Source: Elusimicrobiota bacterium (GTDB lineage: Bacteria > Elusimicrobiota > Elusimicrobia > UBA1565 > UBA9628). Taken from it: a stretch of DNA of 32,145 bases. Shown here piece after piece: positions 1 to 7,512 of this stretch (its first letter is position 1; each line of letters starts with the position of its first letter). The stretch spans positions 1-32,145 of the forward strand of contig JACRDS010000005.1 in assembly GCA_016212825.1 (NCBI GenBank), given 5' to 3'. A program made the position numbers and the translations under genes. Under the pieces are notes generated by a model. The model saw only the letters and a program-made list of their open reading frames with translations, did not search any database and was not told the DNA's origin.

Positions 1-428
1 GCGCCGCTCCTGTCTATCACATAGACGTCGCGCCCCGGGCCCCGGATGCCGAAGGTCTCGTGGAACGTCTTGATCACCTCGACCCTCTGCTGAGCCGCCG
101 CCGCGATGCCCGAGAAATTCTCCTCAGCGGCGGCCCCGGAGATCTCCGATTCCGGGACATCGTTGAGGTAGATGCCGTAGACATCCGCGCCGTCCCTGTT
201 CTTCGCGATGACGCTGTTGAGGATGCCCAGCATGTTCCTGCAGTAGCCGCAGTTCGAGATCCAGAAGCCCACCACCGCAGGCTTGTCCAGACTCGCCAGA
301 GAGTGGCTGTTGCCCTGCAGGTCCTTGAATTCCACGGCCGGCGCTCGAGGAGAGGAGGAGCCGCCCCCCGGAGACTCGCAGGCCAGCGCGCCCAAGGCGG
401 CGATCAGGAGGATAACGGCATATCGCAT
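1..428 (-). CDS. Thioredoxin-fold (TlpA/AhpC-like) lipoprotein, 3' end cut by window edge
   Basis: The frame reads from ATG at 428 to the window edge without a stop, so about 142 residues are visible. It opens with a hydrophobic signal ending ALGALAC-ES, a plausible though not ideal lipobox, so the protein is probably lipid-anchored outside the cytoplasm. A short Gly/Ser linker follows, then a thioredoxin-like core: strand VEFKDLQG, then AVVGFWISNCGYCRNML, where CGYC is the CxxC redox pair after the typical W, and a later strand DVYVIDRSGA matching the region before the family's cis-proline. In this family the CxxC reduces or isomerises periplasmic disulfides, for example in cytochrome maturation. 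The partner here is unknown because the downstream side is outside the window. The start is set by a TATAAT box 5 nt upstream and the signal peptide. Confidence 0.82.
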   Translation of the reverse strand, partial: MRYAVILLIAALGALACESPGGGSSSPRAPAVEFKDLQGNSHSLASLDKPAVVGFWISNCGYCRNMLGILNSVIAKNRDGADVYGIYLNDVPESEISGAAAEENFSGIAAAAQQRVEVIKTFHETFGIRGPGRDVYVIDRSG

Positions 429-433
429 GCCCC

Positions 434-439
434 ATTATA
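434..439 (-). promoter_or_regulatory. -10 box TATAAT, 5 nt before ATG 428
   Basis: On the minus strand TATAAT is followed by five bases and the ATG of the thioredoxin-like gene. Transcription would start at or within a base or two of the start codon, giving a leaderless mRNA. No Shine-Dalgarno is present and no convincing -35 is seen. Confidence 0.65.
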
Positions 440-461
440 CAGGTATTTGGGGCGTTGCGGT

Positions 462-983
462 TCAGAGCGGCAGGGAGCCGAGGACCTTGAGCACGCGGCG
501 GGCCAGGGAGAACTGGGCCGCGGCGAAGCGGTCCACGCCCTGCTGGAGACGGGCCTGGGCCGCCCCCAGGCGCGCCTGGGTCGGCTCGTCGCCCCACTTC
601 ACCTCCAGCAGGTCGTCGAGGCCGTGGACCCAGATGACGATGCCGGAAAGCAGGCGGGAGAACTCGCGGCGCAAGGCCCGCTTCTCATCGGGCGACATGG
701 CCCCCGGGACAGCAGGGTCCTCCAGGACCCCGACCATGGCCTCGGCCAGGTCCAGGGAGCCGGAGAGCTCCAGGAACCGCTCCGCCAGCTGCTCCTGGCT
801 GGCGATGCAGGCGTCGTCCTTCCGAGGGCAGAGCTCGTCGCGCAAAGAGAGGAAATCCGCGCGGGCCAGCGCCGCCTGGCCGAGCGCGGTCTCCTTGAGG
901 CGCAGGAACTCCTCGCGCGGGAAAGCCGCGGCCTGCGCGCTGCCCGCAGCCAGCAGCAGCAGGAGAGTCAGCCGTGCCTGCAT
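462..983 (-). CDS. Exported helical protein of unknown function
   Basis: This 173-residue protein starts with a Sec signal (MQARLTLLLLLAAGSAQA, likely cleaved after AQA). The mature part is predicted mostly helical and acidic/basic, with one cysteine pair (CPRKDDAC, about residues 52-59) that could form a disulfide in the periplasm. I recognise no family. It is followed after 33 nt by the thioredoxin-like lipoprotein, which has its own -10 box, so a shared function (a small exported disulfide protein next to a redox protein) is only a guess. The start is supported by the signal peptide and by a TAACAT box exactly 6 nt upstream. Confidence 0.75.
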   Translation of the reverse strand: MQARLTLLLLLAAGSAQAAAFPREEFLRLKETALGQAALARADFLSLRDELCPRKDDACIASQEQLAERFLELSGSLDLAEAMVGVLEDPAVPGAMSPDEKRALRREFSRLLSGIVIWVHGLDDLLEVKWGDEPTQARLGAAQARLQQGVDRFAAAQFSLARRVLKVLGSLPL

Positions 984-989
984 GCAGAC

Positions 990-995
990 ATGTTA
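990..995 (-). promoter_or_regulatory. -10 box TAACAT, 6 nt before ATG 983
   Basis: On the minus strand TAACAT is followed by gtctgc and ATG. The same ACAT/TCAT-gtctgc-ATG arrangement recurs upstream of the gene starting at 17518. It has no Shine-Dalgarno and looks like a leaderless promoter. Confidence 0.6.
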
Positions 996-1047
996 GCAGG
1001 CCGGGCGCTCCCAAGCCTGGGCCTTCCGGCGCCAGGGCCGGCGCTTT

Positions 1048-1103
1048 ATGGGCCACCCCGTTTGCCCCTTCGGCCCATGACCCGCAGGGGCGCGCAAGCG
1101 CGC
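1048..1103 (-). terminator. Two inverted repeats after the stop at 1106, possible transcript 3' end
   Basis: Directly after the stop codon of the minus-strand gene ending at 1106 lies a perfect 6-bp stem (gcgcgc, 1090-1095 with 1098-1103, 2-nt loop). A 7-bp stem (1048-1054 with 1072-1078) follows. Neither is followed by a clear U-tract on the transcribed strand, so this is not a classical intrinsic terminator. The position and the separate promoter of the next gene make a 3'-end role plausible. Confidence 0.3.
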
Positions 1104-1105
1104 GT

Positions 1106-1969
1106 CTAGGGGCGCACGCGGACCGTGCAGCCCTTCGGGTCGGCGCAGGACACGGTGAAGGCCTTGACCGCGTAGACGTCCTGGCCAGGCGCCTTCCAGA
1201 CCGCGTCCTTGGCCGCGTTCTGGGGACGGTCCACCTGCACGTAAAGGTCGATCTGCCGGACAGGCCGGCGCACCTCGGCGGCCTGCCAGTCCAGGACCCG
1301 GCCCAGCGGGCCCTCCTCCGTGGCGGCGGTCACGGTGAGCCGGTCGTCGCGGCGCCGCAGATGGAAGGCGAGGCGTCTGGGGAGCTTCTTCCAGGTGAGC
1401 CTGTCCTGGTTGCTGCCGTTCCAGACCACGCCTTGCGGACAGCAGCGGCCCGCCGGAGAGAAGTAGGCCCAGGCCGTCGGACGTCCCTCCCCGGCGAACA
1501 CAGTATCCAGGATGAACCGGCTGTAGCGGTCCGGGTCTCCCTTCCGGGCGGTGAAGCGGGAGCGCTCCAGGTCCAGCACCACCTGGGCGTCGAAGTCCCC
1601 GGCCAGCCGGGTCTTGCCCAGGGCCAGGCCGTGGATGTCGTAGTCCCAGCGCGCCGGCACCTGGGCGGGCTGGTCTATGAGAAAGAGCCCGTCTTCCTCG
1701 CGTGCCTCGTAGGCCGCCGCCTCCTCGTTGACGTAGTGCGCGATCATGTGGGCGCGCCGCGACGGGCTGTCCAGGATGTCGATGCGCGGGAACGGCTGGT
1801 CCATGCCGGGCAGGCCGTCCTCGCCCGGATCGAGCGGCCCGGCCGCGTCTGGGCCCGCGGCCGCGGGCCGGCGGTGGCGGGGGATTAGGAGGGCCGCCAC
1901 GATCGCGGCCACGCCGAGCACGTGCAGGAGTATGAGTAAGCGCAAGCCCTTCTTCTGGGCTTGGTTCAG
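1106..1969 (-). CDS. Membrane-anchored beta-sandwich (LamG/DUF1349-like) protein, CTG start
   Basis: The 287-residue protein has an N-terminal transmembrane helix (about residues 9-29, LRLLILLHVLGVAAIVAALL) and a soluble domain that should face the periplasm. The strand-rich pattern from about residue 105 on (AGDFDAQVVLDLE, RLAFHLRRRDDRLTV, VRQIDLYVQV) resembles concanavalin-like beta-sandwiches that often bind or process glycans. This is a fold impression, not a family match. No ATG, GTG or TTG fits before the helix with a good ribosome site. CTG at 1969 overlaps the upstream stop (CTGA) and sits 5 nt after GGGGGAG, so I take it as the start; TTG at 1945 is the alternative. It is co-transcribed with and overlaps the cysteine-rich gene upstream. 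Confidence 0.68.
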   Translation of the reverse strand: MNQAQKKGLRLLILLHVLGVAAIVAALLIPRHRRPAAAGPDAAGPLDPGEDGLPGMDQPFPRIDILDSPSRRAHMIAHYVNEEAAAYEAREEDGLFLIDQPAQVPARWDYDIHGLALGKTRLAGDFDAQVVLDLERSRFTARKGDPDRYSRFILDTVFAGEGRPTAWAYFSPAGRCCPQGVVWNGSNQDRLTWKKLPRRLAFHLRRRDDRLTVTAATEEGPLGRVLDWQAAEVRRPVRQIDLYVQVDRPQNAAKDAVWKAPGQDVYAVKAFTVSCADPKGCTVRVRP

Positions 1970-2643
1970 CGCAGCTCCCCCATGATCTCCTCGATGAGCT
2001 TGCCCACCATGGTCTCCAGGTGCATGGTCATGGAGTGCATCAGCACGATGGAGTTGGGGATGGCGTCCTGGCTCGCCTCCATGGGGACGTGCTGGAGGCG
2101 CTTGAAGAGGCGGGAGAAGGTCTCGTGCAGGGGCTGCAGGGCCGCGGTGATGGCCTGCGTCGAGGCCGCGGCGTCGGCCTTGTGCTGGAGCAGGTGCTTG
2201 CCCACCAGGTGCTTGCTCAGCTCCCGGCTGGTGGCGAAGACGCGCAGGTCGCGCAGCATCGGGCGGAAGCGGCTCCCCACGGGGCAGCCGCTGCAGAAGA
2301 CCGCGATCTGCACGAAGGCCGCGCCCACCTTCTGGAGCGGCCATTTCACGGAGGTGGTCCGCTCCTCCGGGTCCATGGCGCTGGCGGTCACGATCTCGAA
2401 GGACTTGTGCTCGCGCAGGCACAGCAGCGTCTCCTCCAGGGAGAGCGCCGCCGGGCAGTAGCCGCCCACCTGGAGGGTGCAGCCGGGGCACTTGTGGAAG
2501 TCCAGCTTGGTCCACTCCGCCGGCATGGCGTTGGGGCGGGGCCGGTGGCGGCCGCTGCGGCTCATGTCGAGGAAGAGGGTCTCCACCTTGCCGTCGGCGA
2601 ACTGCAGGGTCAGCTGCTGGTACCAGTTCTCGGGCTGGTTCAT
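1966..2643 (-). CDS. Cysteine-rich cytoplasmic protein of unknown function
   Basis: This 225-residue protein has no signal or membrane segment. Six cysteines are grouped as C52-P-G-C55, C63, C75 and C117-S-G-C120. The two CxGC pairs look like a metal (zinc or iron-sulfur) or redox site. The second half is helical (residues 135-225) and methionine-rich near the end. I do not recognise the family with certainty. It is the first gene of a two-gene unit; its stop overlaps the start of the membrane beta-sandwich gene. The start ATG follows AGGA at 6 nt spacing, and a TATAAT box lies 12 nt upstream, giving at most a very short leader. Confidence 0.75.
   Translation of the reverse strand: MNQPENWYQQLTLQFADGKVETLFLDMSRSGRHRPRPNAMPAEWTKLDFHKCPGCTLQVGGYCPAALSLEETLLCLREHKSFEIVTASAMDPEERTTSVKWPLQKVGAAFVQIAVFCSGCPVGSRFRPMLRDLRVFATSRELSKHLVGKHLLQHKADAAASTQAITAALQPLHETFSRLFKRLQHVPMEASQDAIPNSIVLMHSMTMHLETMVGKLIEEIMGELR
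1975..1981 (-). promoter_or_regulatory. Shine-Dalgarno GGGGGAG deciding a CTG start
   Basis: This purine run lies inside the 3' end of the upstream gene, 5 nt before CTG 1969. It is the best ribosome site near the junction and is the main reason for proposing the rare CTG start, which would couple translation of the two genes. Confidence 0.5.
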
Positions 2644-2652
2644 GGCCGGTCC

Positions 2653-2661
2653 TATATTATA
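2653..2661. promoter_or_regulatory. Shared divergent -10 region TATATTATA
   Basis: This near-symmetrical A/T block lies between divergent genes starting at 2643 and 2706. On the minus strand it reads TATAAT (2661-2656). On the plus strand it reads TATATT/TATTAT. One element could therefore serve both directions in an otherwise GC-rich gap. Confidence 0.5.
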
Positions 2662-2705
2662 CCCGCTGCGAGACCGCTAAGCGACCGTCCTAAGGAAAAA
2701 TAGGG

Positions 2706-3923
2706 ATGTCCCTTATGGCGCGGCGCCCCGATAAGAGCAAAACTGCGGGTAGGGTGTCCAAGAAGAAGAGGGAGCCGGAGGGCCCCGTGAGCCGGGCCTG
2801 GATGTGGCTCGCCGCGGCCGGGCTGCTCGGGGCCCTGGCTCTGTCGTTCCGCCTTCCCTTCATCGCGGTGGCCGGCGTCGAGAACGGCGACTTCCTCTTC
2901 ATGAGGTACCGCTTCTTCGACGAGTCCAGCGACCACCCCCGCCTCCAGCTGCTCCGCCGCCGGGAGAAGCTCGACGCGGTCGTGGCCCCGGGCCGGACCC
3001 AGTTCGAGAAGTTCGTGCTCCTGCGCAAGTGGGCGCGCGCCCAATGGGAGCCCGCCGGGAGCTTCCGCTACCCGCCTTGGGACGCCGTGGAGATCCTCGA
3101 CCTCGCCCGGCGCGGCAACCGCGGCTTCTGCGCCCAGTACGCCGTCGTCTTCGTCCAGGCCTGCCTGTCTTTGGGGCTGCACGCCCGCTACGGCGAGCTC
3201 GGGCATTTCCTCGCCGAGGTCTGGTCGGACGAGCTCGGCCGCTGGGTGGTCATGGACCCCACCGGGGACGTGCACTACGAGAAGGACGGCAGGCCTCTGC
3301 GTGGTCGGGAGCTCGACGAGGCGGCCTGGCGCGGCCGGCCGGAGGGCATCGTCAAGGTCGGCTCCGACGGCCGAGTGACCCCGCTCGCCGCGGAGGAGCT
3401 CAAGGGCTGGCGCGGCTTCTCCATCGTGATGCGCAACAACCATCTCTCGCAGCCCGTCAGCATCCTGCGCGAAGGGCATCCGGTCCCCTTGACCAGGCAG
3501 GCCGACCCCCGCAGCTATCCCCTCATCAGCCGCGACGAGGTGGTCTGGAGCGCCGAGCTGCTGGCCTGGCGGCCTCCCGGCCGCGACGCCGCGGACCTGC
3601 CTAGGGACCGGACCATGACCGGAGACCCCGGCGACTTCCACAACGTCTACAACCAGTCCCTGATCTTCGTCGTGGAGAAGGACGCCCGGCAGGGCATGGT
3701 CAAGCTCAAGCTCCTGGCCGAGAATTCCCCCGGGCTGGAGAGCTTCCAGGTGGACACCGGAGCCCAGCGCTTCGAGCAGCCCCCGCCAGGCGACGTGGCC
3801 CTGCTGCTCAAGCCCGGCCGTAACCGCTTCTCGGCCCGCGTCAGGACCTCCTCCGGCTGGCTCGGTCCGCCCAGTTCCATCCGTCTCATCTACAAGCCCG
3901 CCTGGTCCTTCCGCATCTTGTAA
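2706..3923 (+). CDS. Membrane-anchored transglutaminase-like protein
   Basis: The 405-residue protein has a basic N-terminus, one transmembrane helix (about 32-56) and an outward-facing transglutaminase-like (papain-fold) domain. The likely triad is visible: Cys142 in GFCAQYA, His167 in GHFLAEVW and Asp184 in VVMDPT, with normal family spacing. Residues 230-405 are strand-rich and end in an Ig-like pattern (FSARVRTSSGWLGP), perhaps a binding domain. Bacterial members act as cysteine proteases, peptide cyclases or cross-linkers at the cell surface; the substrate here is unknown. ATG 2706 follows AAGGA at 9 nt spacing. An in-frame ATG at 2715 is possible. It is followed after 9 nt by the helicase-nuclease gene, which has its own -10 box over this gene's stop. 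Confidence 0.85.
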   Translation: MSLMARRPDKSKTAGRVSKKKREPEGPVSRAWMWLAAAGLLGALALSFRLPFIAVAGVENGDFLFMRYRFFDESSDHPRLQLLRRREKLDAVVAPGRTQFEKFVLLRKWARAQWEPAGSFRYPPWDAVEILDLARRGNRGFCAQYAVVFVQACLSLGLHARYGELGHFLAEVWSDELGRWVVMDPTGDVHYEKDGRPLRGRELDEAAWRGRPEGIVKVGSDGRVTPLAAEELKGWRGFSIVMRNNHLSQPVSILREGHPVPLTRQADPRSYPLISRDEVVWSAELLAWRPPGRDAADLPRDRTMTGDPGDFHNVYNQSLIFVVEKDARQGMVKLKLLAENSPGLESFQVDTGAQRFEQPPPGDVALLLKPGRNRFSARVRTSSGWLGPPSSIRLIYKPAWSFRIL

Positions 3924-3926
3924 AAT
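3921..3926 (+). promoter_or_regulatory. -10 box TAAAAT over the upstream stop, 6 nt before GTG 3933
   Basis: TAAAAT includes the TAA stop of the transglutaminase-like gene and is followed by ctccgg and GTG. No Shine-Dalgarno is present. The helicase gene may be transcribed as a leaderless mRNA in addition to read-through. Confidence 0.55.
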
Positions 3927-3932
3927 CTCCGG

Positions 3933-6900
3933 GTGAGCGTCCTCCCCTCTGACCATGAGGCGCGCCAGGCGGCGCGCCGGCGGCTGGACCGCAACGTCGT
4001 GGTCGTGGCCGGAGCGGGCACGGGCAAGACCACGCTCCTGACCGACCGCATCCTGCTGAGCCTGCTCGGCCCGGAGCCCGCCCCGCCCATCACGTCCCTG
4101 GTGGCCCTGACCTTCACGGAGAAGGCCGCCGGCGAGATCCGCCTGCGCCTGGCCGAGCGCCTCCTCGAGCTCAGCGTTTTCCTGGGGCGGGGCCTCCTGG
4201 GCGGACCGGCCCGCGAGCGCGCCGGCGCCCTGCTGGAGGAGCTGGACTCCGGCTTCGGGAGGAGCGCCGAGGAGACGCGCGCCCGGGCGCGCGCGGCCCT
4301 GGAGGACCTGGACCGGGCCCAGATCGGGACCATCCACTCCTTCGCCGCCCACCTGCTGCGGCTCTACCCCCTGCAGGCCGGGGTGGACCCGGGGTTCCGG
4401 GTCGACGAAGGGCCTCTGGCCGAGGAGCTCTTCGAGACGCGCTGGGCCCAGTGGCTCGACCGGGAGCTGGGGGAGGTCGCCCCCCGCCGCCGGGAGTGGC
4501 TCGAGGTCCTGCGCCGGACGCAGCTCGAGGAGCTCGCGGAGCTCGCCCGCGGGCTGTGCTCCGAGCGGGTCGACCTCGCGGCCGCGGGGGAGCCCGACCC
4601 GGAGGCGGCGCGGCGGCTGCGCCGCCTGGCGGCCGCCCTGCGGGAGGCTCCGCGCGGCCAGCCCGAGGTCCGCCGCGGCAAGATCGCGGAGGCGCTCGCC
4701 GGCCTGGCCGGGCATCTCGATTCCCTCGCCGAGGCCGCGTCCGCGCCCGAGCCTCCCATCAGCCGGCCCGCCGTTGCCGACCTGCCTCAAGCCAAGTGGC
4801 CAGCGGCCTGGGACCAGTCGGGGGCCGCGGGCTACGAGAGCGCCCGGCGCATCGCGGAGGCGGCTTCGGCCGGGGGCGAGGCTCTTGTGCGCCGGGCCGC
4901 GCGGCTGCTCGTCCCCTTCGCGCGGGACTTCCGGAAGGAGTGCGCGCGCGCCGGGCTGATCTCCTTCGACGGGCTCCTGCTCAGGGCCCGGGACTTGGTG
5001 CGCGGCGACCTGTCCGCGCGCGAGGAGCTCAAGGCCAGGTACCGGCTCTTCCTGATCGACGAGTTCCAGGACACGGACCCCCTGCAGGGGGAGCTCATCC
5101 TCTTCCTGGCCGAGGAGCCCGGCGGCCGGGCCCGGACCTGGCGGGAGGTGCGGCCCGGCCCGGGCCGCCTCTTCATCGTGGGAGACCCCAAGCAGTCCAT
5201 CTACCGCTTCCGGGGGGCGGACATCGCGGCCTATCAGGGGATCACGGACCAGCTGCTCCGGGACGGCGGCTCCCTGCTCTGCGAACTCCGTGCGAATTTC
5301 CGCAGCACCGCCGCCGTCCTCGGTCCTATCAACGGGATCTTCCCCCGGCTGATGTCCCTCAAGGAAGGCTCCCAGCCCGAGTACATCCCGGTCTCGGCGC
5401 ACCAGGCCGGCGGCGCCGCCGCCCCGGCCTGGGAGCTGGCCGTCGTGGGGCTGGCAGCGGAAGGCGGAACGGCGCCCGACGCGCTGACCAGCCAGAAGAC
5501 GCAGGCCGCCTGGATCGCGGCCCGGCTGGCGGCCGAGTGCGGGGGGGGCGGAGGGCGCCGCTTCAAGGACGCGGCGGTGCTCATGCGCACCTCCAGCGCC
5601 CTGGGACCTCTCCTGGACGCCTTCAAGTCCGCCGGCATCCCCTATGTCGTGGAGATGGAGCGGCTCTTCTACGACAGCCAGGAGATCATCGACCTCCTCA
5701 ACCTCCTGCGCGCGCTCGACGACCCGGAGGACCGCCCCGCCCTGGCGGGGCTGCTGCGCTCGCCGCTCCTGGCGCTGGGCGACGAGGACCTGCTGCGCTG
5801 GGCCGCCGCCGGCCGTCCCGGCTACGGCGAGGCGCCGCCCGCGTCCTGGCCGGCGCCGCAGCGGCGGCGGGCGGGGAAGGTCTTCGCCGCGCTGCGCGCC
5901 CTGCGCGGCCGGGTCGGCCGCGCGCCTCTGGGCGAGTTCGTCGAGGCCGTCCTGCGCCAGACGCCCCTGCTGCCGGCCGCGGCCCGCGCTTATCATGGGC
6001 AGCAGACCATCTCCAACCTGCTGAAGTTCTCCCGCATGGCCGCGGCCGCCGCCGACGAGAGGGGCCTGACCCTCAAGGAGTTCGTCGCCGCCGCGGCCCG
6101 CGCCATGGAGGAGTCCCGGGCCGAGGGGGAGAGCCCTCTGGCCGACGAGCATCTCGACGCGGTGCGCGTGCTCTCCATCCACAAGGCCAAGGGCCTGGAG
6201 TTCCCCCTGGTCTTCCTCTACAACCTCACCGGGGGCAGCGCCCGGGGCGGGGACGGCGGGGCCGCGCTCACGGACTGGAGCACGGGGCGCACCGGCCTGC
6301 GCCTGGCGGGCGGCGGCGCCTGCGGCGCGGCGCGCGCCCTCAGCGAGGACCGCGAGCGCCGGCGGCGGCAGGACGAGACGGTGCGCCTGCTCTACGTGGC
6401 GCTCACGCGCGCCAAGGAGCGGCTGGTCCTGCTGGGGGCGGAGAAGGCCGACGGCGGGACGCTGGCCGGGATACTGAAAGAGGCCGGAGCGTGGCCGGCG
6501 GCGTCGGAGGCGGAACTCCGTCTGGCTGGCGGCGCGGTCCCGGTGATCCGCCTCAAGGCCGGCGGGGGCGCGGCCCGGCCGGCTGCGGCCCGCGGCGCGC
6601 TGGCCGCCGGGCCCCTTCTGCCCGCCGCCCGCATCCTGGAGGAGGTCCGGGAAGGGCGGCTGCGGCGGCGCGACGAAGCGGCGGCGCGGCGCTGGACGCG
6701 CCGGCCGACGGAAGAGACTCCGGCTCCGACCCCGGGGCCGGCTAGGCCGGGCCACGGTGTGTTGGTTGGGCAGCTCTGCCACAAGGTCCTGGCGGGATGG
6801 GATTTCCGGGGGCGGGCCCGGCTGGGGCCGGCTCTGGAGGCGGCTTGCCGCGGCTTGGCCGCGGCCCAGCCTGGCGAAGATTGGGAGGCGGCGCGCCGGG

Positions 6901-7223
6901 AAGCTGAGCCGGTTTTGAGCGCCTTCCTAGCCTCGGCGGCCGCCCGGGAACTGGCCGAGGCGGACATCCTGGGGCGCGAGGTCCCATTCGTCTACGGCGA
7001 GGACGGCGCCGTGGTCCGGGGAACCATGGACCTGGTTTACCGCCAGGAGGGTCGGATGGTCGTGGCGGACTACAAGAGCGAGGCCGTCTCGCCGCGCGAC
7101 CTGCCGCGCCTGCGCGACAGGTATGCGCGGCAGGGGGACTGCTACCGCGCGGCGGTGGCGCGGGCCTGGGGCGTCCCGGACGCCGCCTTCCGGCTGATCT
7201 TCCTGAGGCGGCCGGAGCTTTAG
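3933..7223 (+). CDS. addA: AddA/RecB-family ATP-dependent helicase-nuclease
   Basis: This 1096-residue protein is a UvrD/Rep superfamily 1A helicase with a C-terminal PD-(D/E)xK nuclease, the architecture of AddA and RecB, which process double-strand ends for recombination. Visible motifs: Walker A AGAGTGKT (26-33), motif II DEFQDTD (376-382), motif III VGDPKQSIYRFRG (from 416), motif IV RANFRST, motif V VLSIHKAKGLEFP (from 746) and motif VI LLYVALTRAKERL (from 819). The nuclease site shows His950, Asp1033 in GTMDLVY and Asp1046-Tyr-Lys1048, so it looks intact. The length is slightly short for AddA. No AddB or RecC/RecD partner lies in the window. The GTG start is fixed by a TAAAAT box 6 nt upstream and by closeness to Walker A. 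A copy of its last codons recurs at 7513. Confidence 0.92.
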   Translation: MSVLPSDHEARQAARRRLDRNVVVVAGAGTGKTTLLTDRILLSLLGPEPAPPITSLVALTFTEKAAGEIRLRLAERLLELSVFLGRGLLGGPARERAGALLEELDSGFGRSAEETRARARAALEDLDRAQIGTIHSFAAHLLRLYPLQAGVDPGFRVDEGPLAEELFETRWAQWLDRELGEVAPRRREWLEVLRRTQLEELAELARGLCSERVDLAAAGEPDPEAARRLRRLAAALREAPRGQPEVRRGKIAEALAGLAGHLDSLAEAASAPEPPISRPAVADLPQAKWPAAWDQSGAAGYESARRIAEAASAGGEALVRRAARLLVPFARDFRKECARAGLISFDGLLLRARDLVRGDLSAREELKARYRLFLIDEFQDTDPLQGELILFLAEEPGGRARTWREVRPGPGRLFIVGDPKQSIYRFRGADIAAYQGITDQLLRDGGSLLCELRANFRSTAAVLGPINGIFPRLMSLKEGSQPEYIPVSAHQAGGAAAPAWELAVVGLAAEGGTAPDALTSQKTQAAWIAARLAAECGGGGGRRFKDAAVLMRTSSALGPLLDAFKSAGIPYVVEMERLFYDSQEIIDLLNLLRALDDPEDRPALAGLLRSPLLALGDEDLLRWAAAGRPGYGEAPPASWPAPQRRRAGKVFAALRALRGRVGRAPLGEFVEAVLRQTPLLPAAARAYHGQQTISNLLKFSRMAAAAADERGLTLKEFVAAAARAMEESRAEGESPLADEHLDAVRVLSIHKAKGLEFPLVFLYNLTGGSARGGDGGAALTDWSTGRTGLRLAGGGACGAARALSEDRERRRRQDETVRLLYVALTRAKERLVLLGAEKADGGTLAGILKEAGAWPAASEAELRLAGGAVPVIRLKAGGGAARPAAARGALAAGPLLPAARILEEVREGRLRRRDEAAARRWTRRPTEETPAPTPGPARPGHGVLVGQLCHKVLAGWDFRGRARLGPALEAACRGLAAAQPGEDWEAARREAEPVLSAFLASAAARELAEADILGREVPFVYGEDGAVVRGTMDLVYRQEGRMVVADYKSEAVSPRDLPRLRDRYARQGDCYRAAVARAWGVPDAAFRLIFLRRPEL

Positions 7224-7231
7224 AAGCGGCG
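7202..7231 (+). repeat. 30-bp direct repeat, copy A (end of addA)
   Basis: This covers the final LRRPEL codons and stop of addA plus eight following bases. It is identical to 7513-7542. Beyond the perfect core the similarity continues downstream at lower identity (about 7232-7262 against 7543-7573). Confidence 0.95.
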
Positions 7232-7277
7232 GCTCAGGACCAGCTGGCCGTCCGGCTTCCGCCGGAGCGAGATATCT
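7221..7277 (-). pseudogene. Remnant 3' end of a second methyltransferase gene
   Basis: Read on the minus strand this stretch encodes SLRRKPDGQLVLSRRF and a stop. The intact methyltransferase at 7531 ends STRRDPDGTLVLERRF. Eleven of the last sixteen residues agree, and the stop sits in the same position relative to the addA tail. The rest of this copy is absent: the homology breaks where the REP-like element begins at 7278. It is therefore the stub of a diverged duplicate, not a gene. Confidence 0.7.
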
Positions 7278-7388
7278 AGGGACACCTTACTGATTTCGCG
7301 GCGGATCGACTTCCGGGTCCCGTATTTCAAGGTCCTGACGCTTCGCGTCTGGTCCATCCCTCGGTTGGTGACGGCCTTTTGTGAGGTT

Positions 7389-7415
7389 GCGCGCGTCATA
7401 GGAAGGGACGCGCGC
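7389..7415. repeat. Perfect 9-bp hairpin, 9-nt loop
   Basis: The arm gcgcgcgtc (7389-7397) pairs with gacgcgcgc (7407-7415). It sits one base from the next hairpin and lies inside the REP-like element. Confidence 0.8.
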
Positions 7416-7416
7416 G

Positions 7417-7441
7417 ATTGCCGACGCTGCGCGTCGGCAAT
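7417..7441. repeat. Perfect 11-bp hairpin, 3-nt loop
   Basis: The arm attgccgacgc (7417-7427) pairs with gcgtcggcaat (7431-7441) across the loop tgc. It could also act as a bidirectional transcription barrier between the convergent addA and methyltransferase genes, although no U-tract follows. Confidence 0.85.
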
Positions 7442-7490
7442 GCCAAATCCGGGGACATCTTACTGGATTAGCGGCGAAATGAGTATGGTG

Positions 7491-7510
7491 TCCCCAGATT
7501 CCCCCAGATT
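7491..7510. repeat. Tandem 10-mer, two copies
   Basis: tccccagatt (7491-7500) is followed directly by cccccagatt (7501-7510), at the right border of the REP-like element. Confidence 0.8.
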
Positions 7511-7512
7511 TG

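Larger units (their letters stand above)
7278..7495. repeat. REP/MITE-like palindromic element with inverted ends
   Basis: The left end reads GGGACACCTTACTGATTTCG. The right end, read on the minus strand, is GGGACACCATACTCATTTCG. Three mismatches separate these 20-mers. The right end (7451-7495) is itself an imperfect hairpin whose left arm starts GGGGACATCTTACT. Between the ends lie two strong perfect hairpins and no coding frame. Such GGGGACA-type palindromes are often scattered by REP-associated (IS200-like) tyrosine transposases; no transposase is in this window. With the neighbouring stub and repeat it fills the 307-nt gene-free stretch 7224-7530. Confidence 0.65.

Noticed and set aside
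1970-2515. N-terminal extension of the beta-sandwich gene to an ATG at 2515
   Set aside because: It would overlap the cysteine-rich gene by over 500 nt in another frame with Arg/Pro-rich sequence, and would bury the membrane helix in mid-protein.
2652-6782. Minus-strand open frame of 1376 codons opposite the transglutaminase and addA genes
   Set aside because: Its product is low-complexity Gly/Arg/Pro/Ala/Glu sequence with no domain, while the plus strand encodes two proteins with intact motifs. Long antisense frames are expected at this GC content.
7389-7441. A small CRISPR-like array
   Set aside because: The two hairpins have different sequences and there are no repeated units with spacers.
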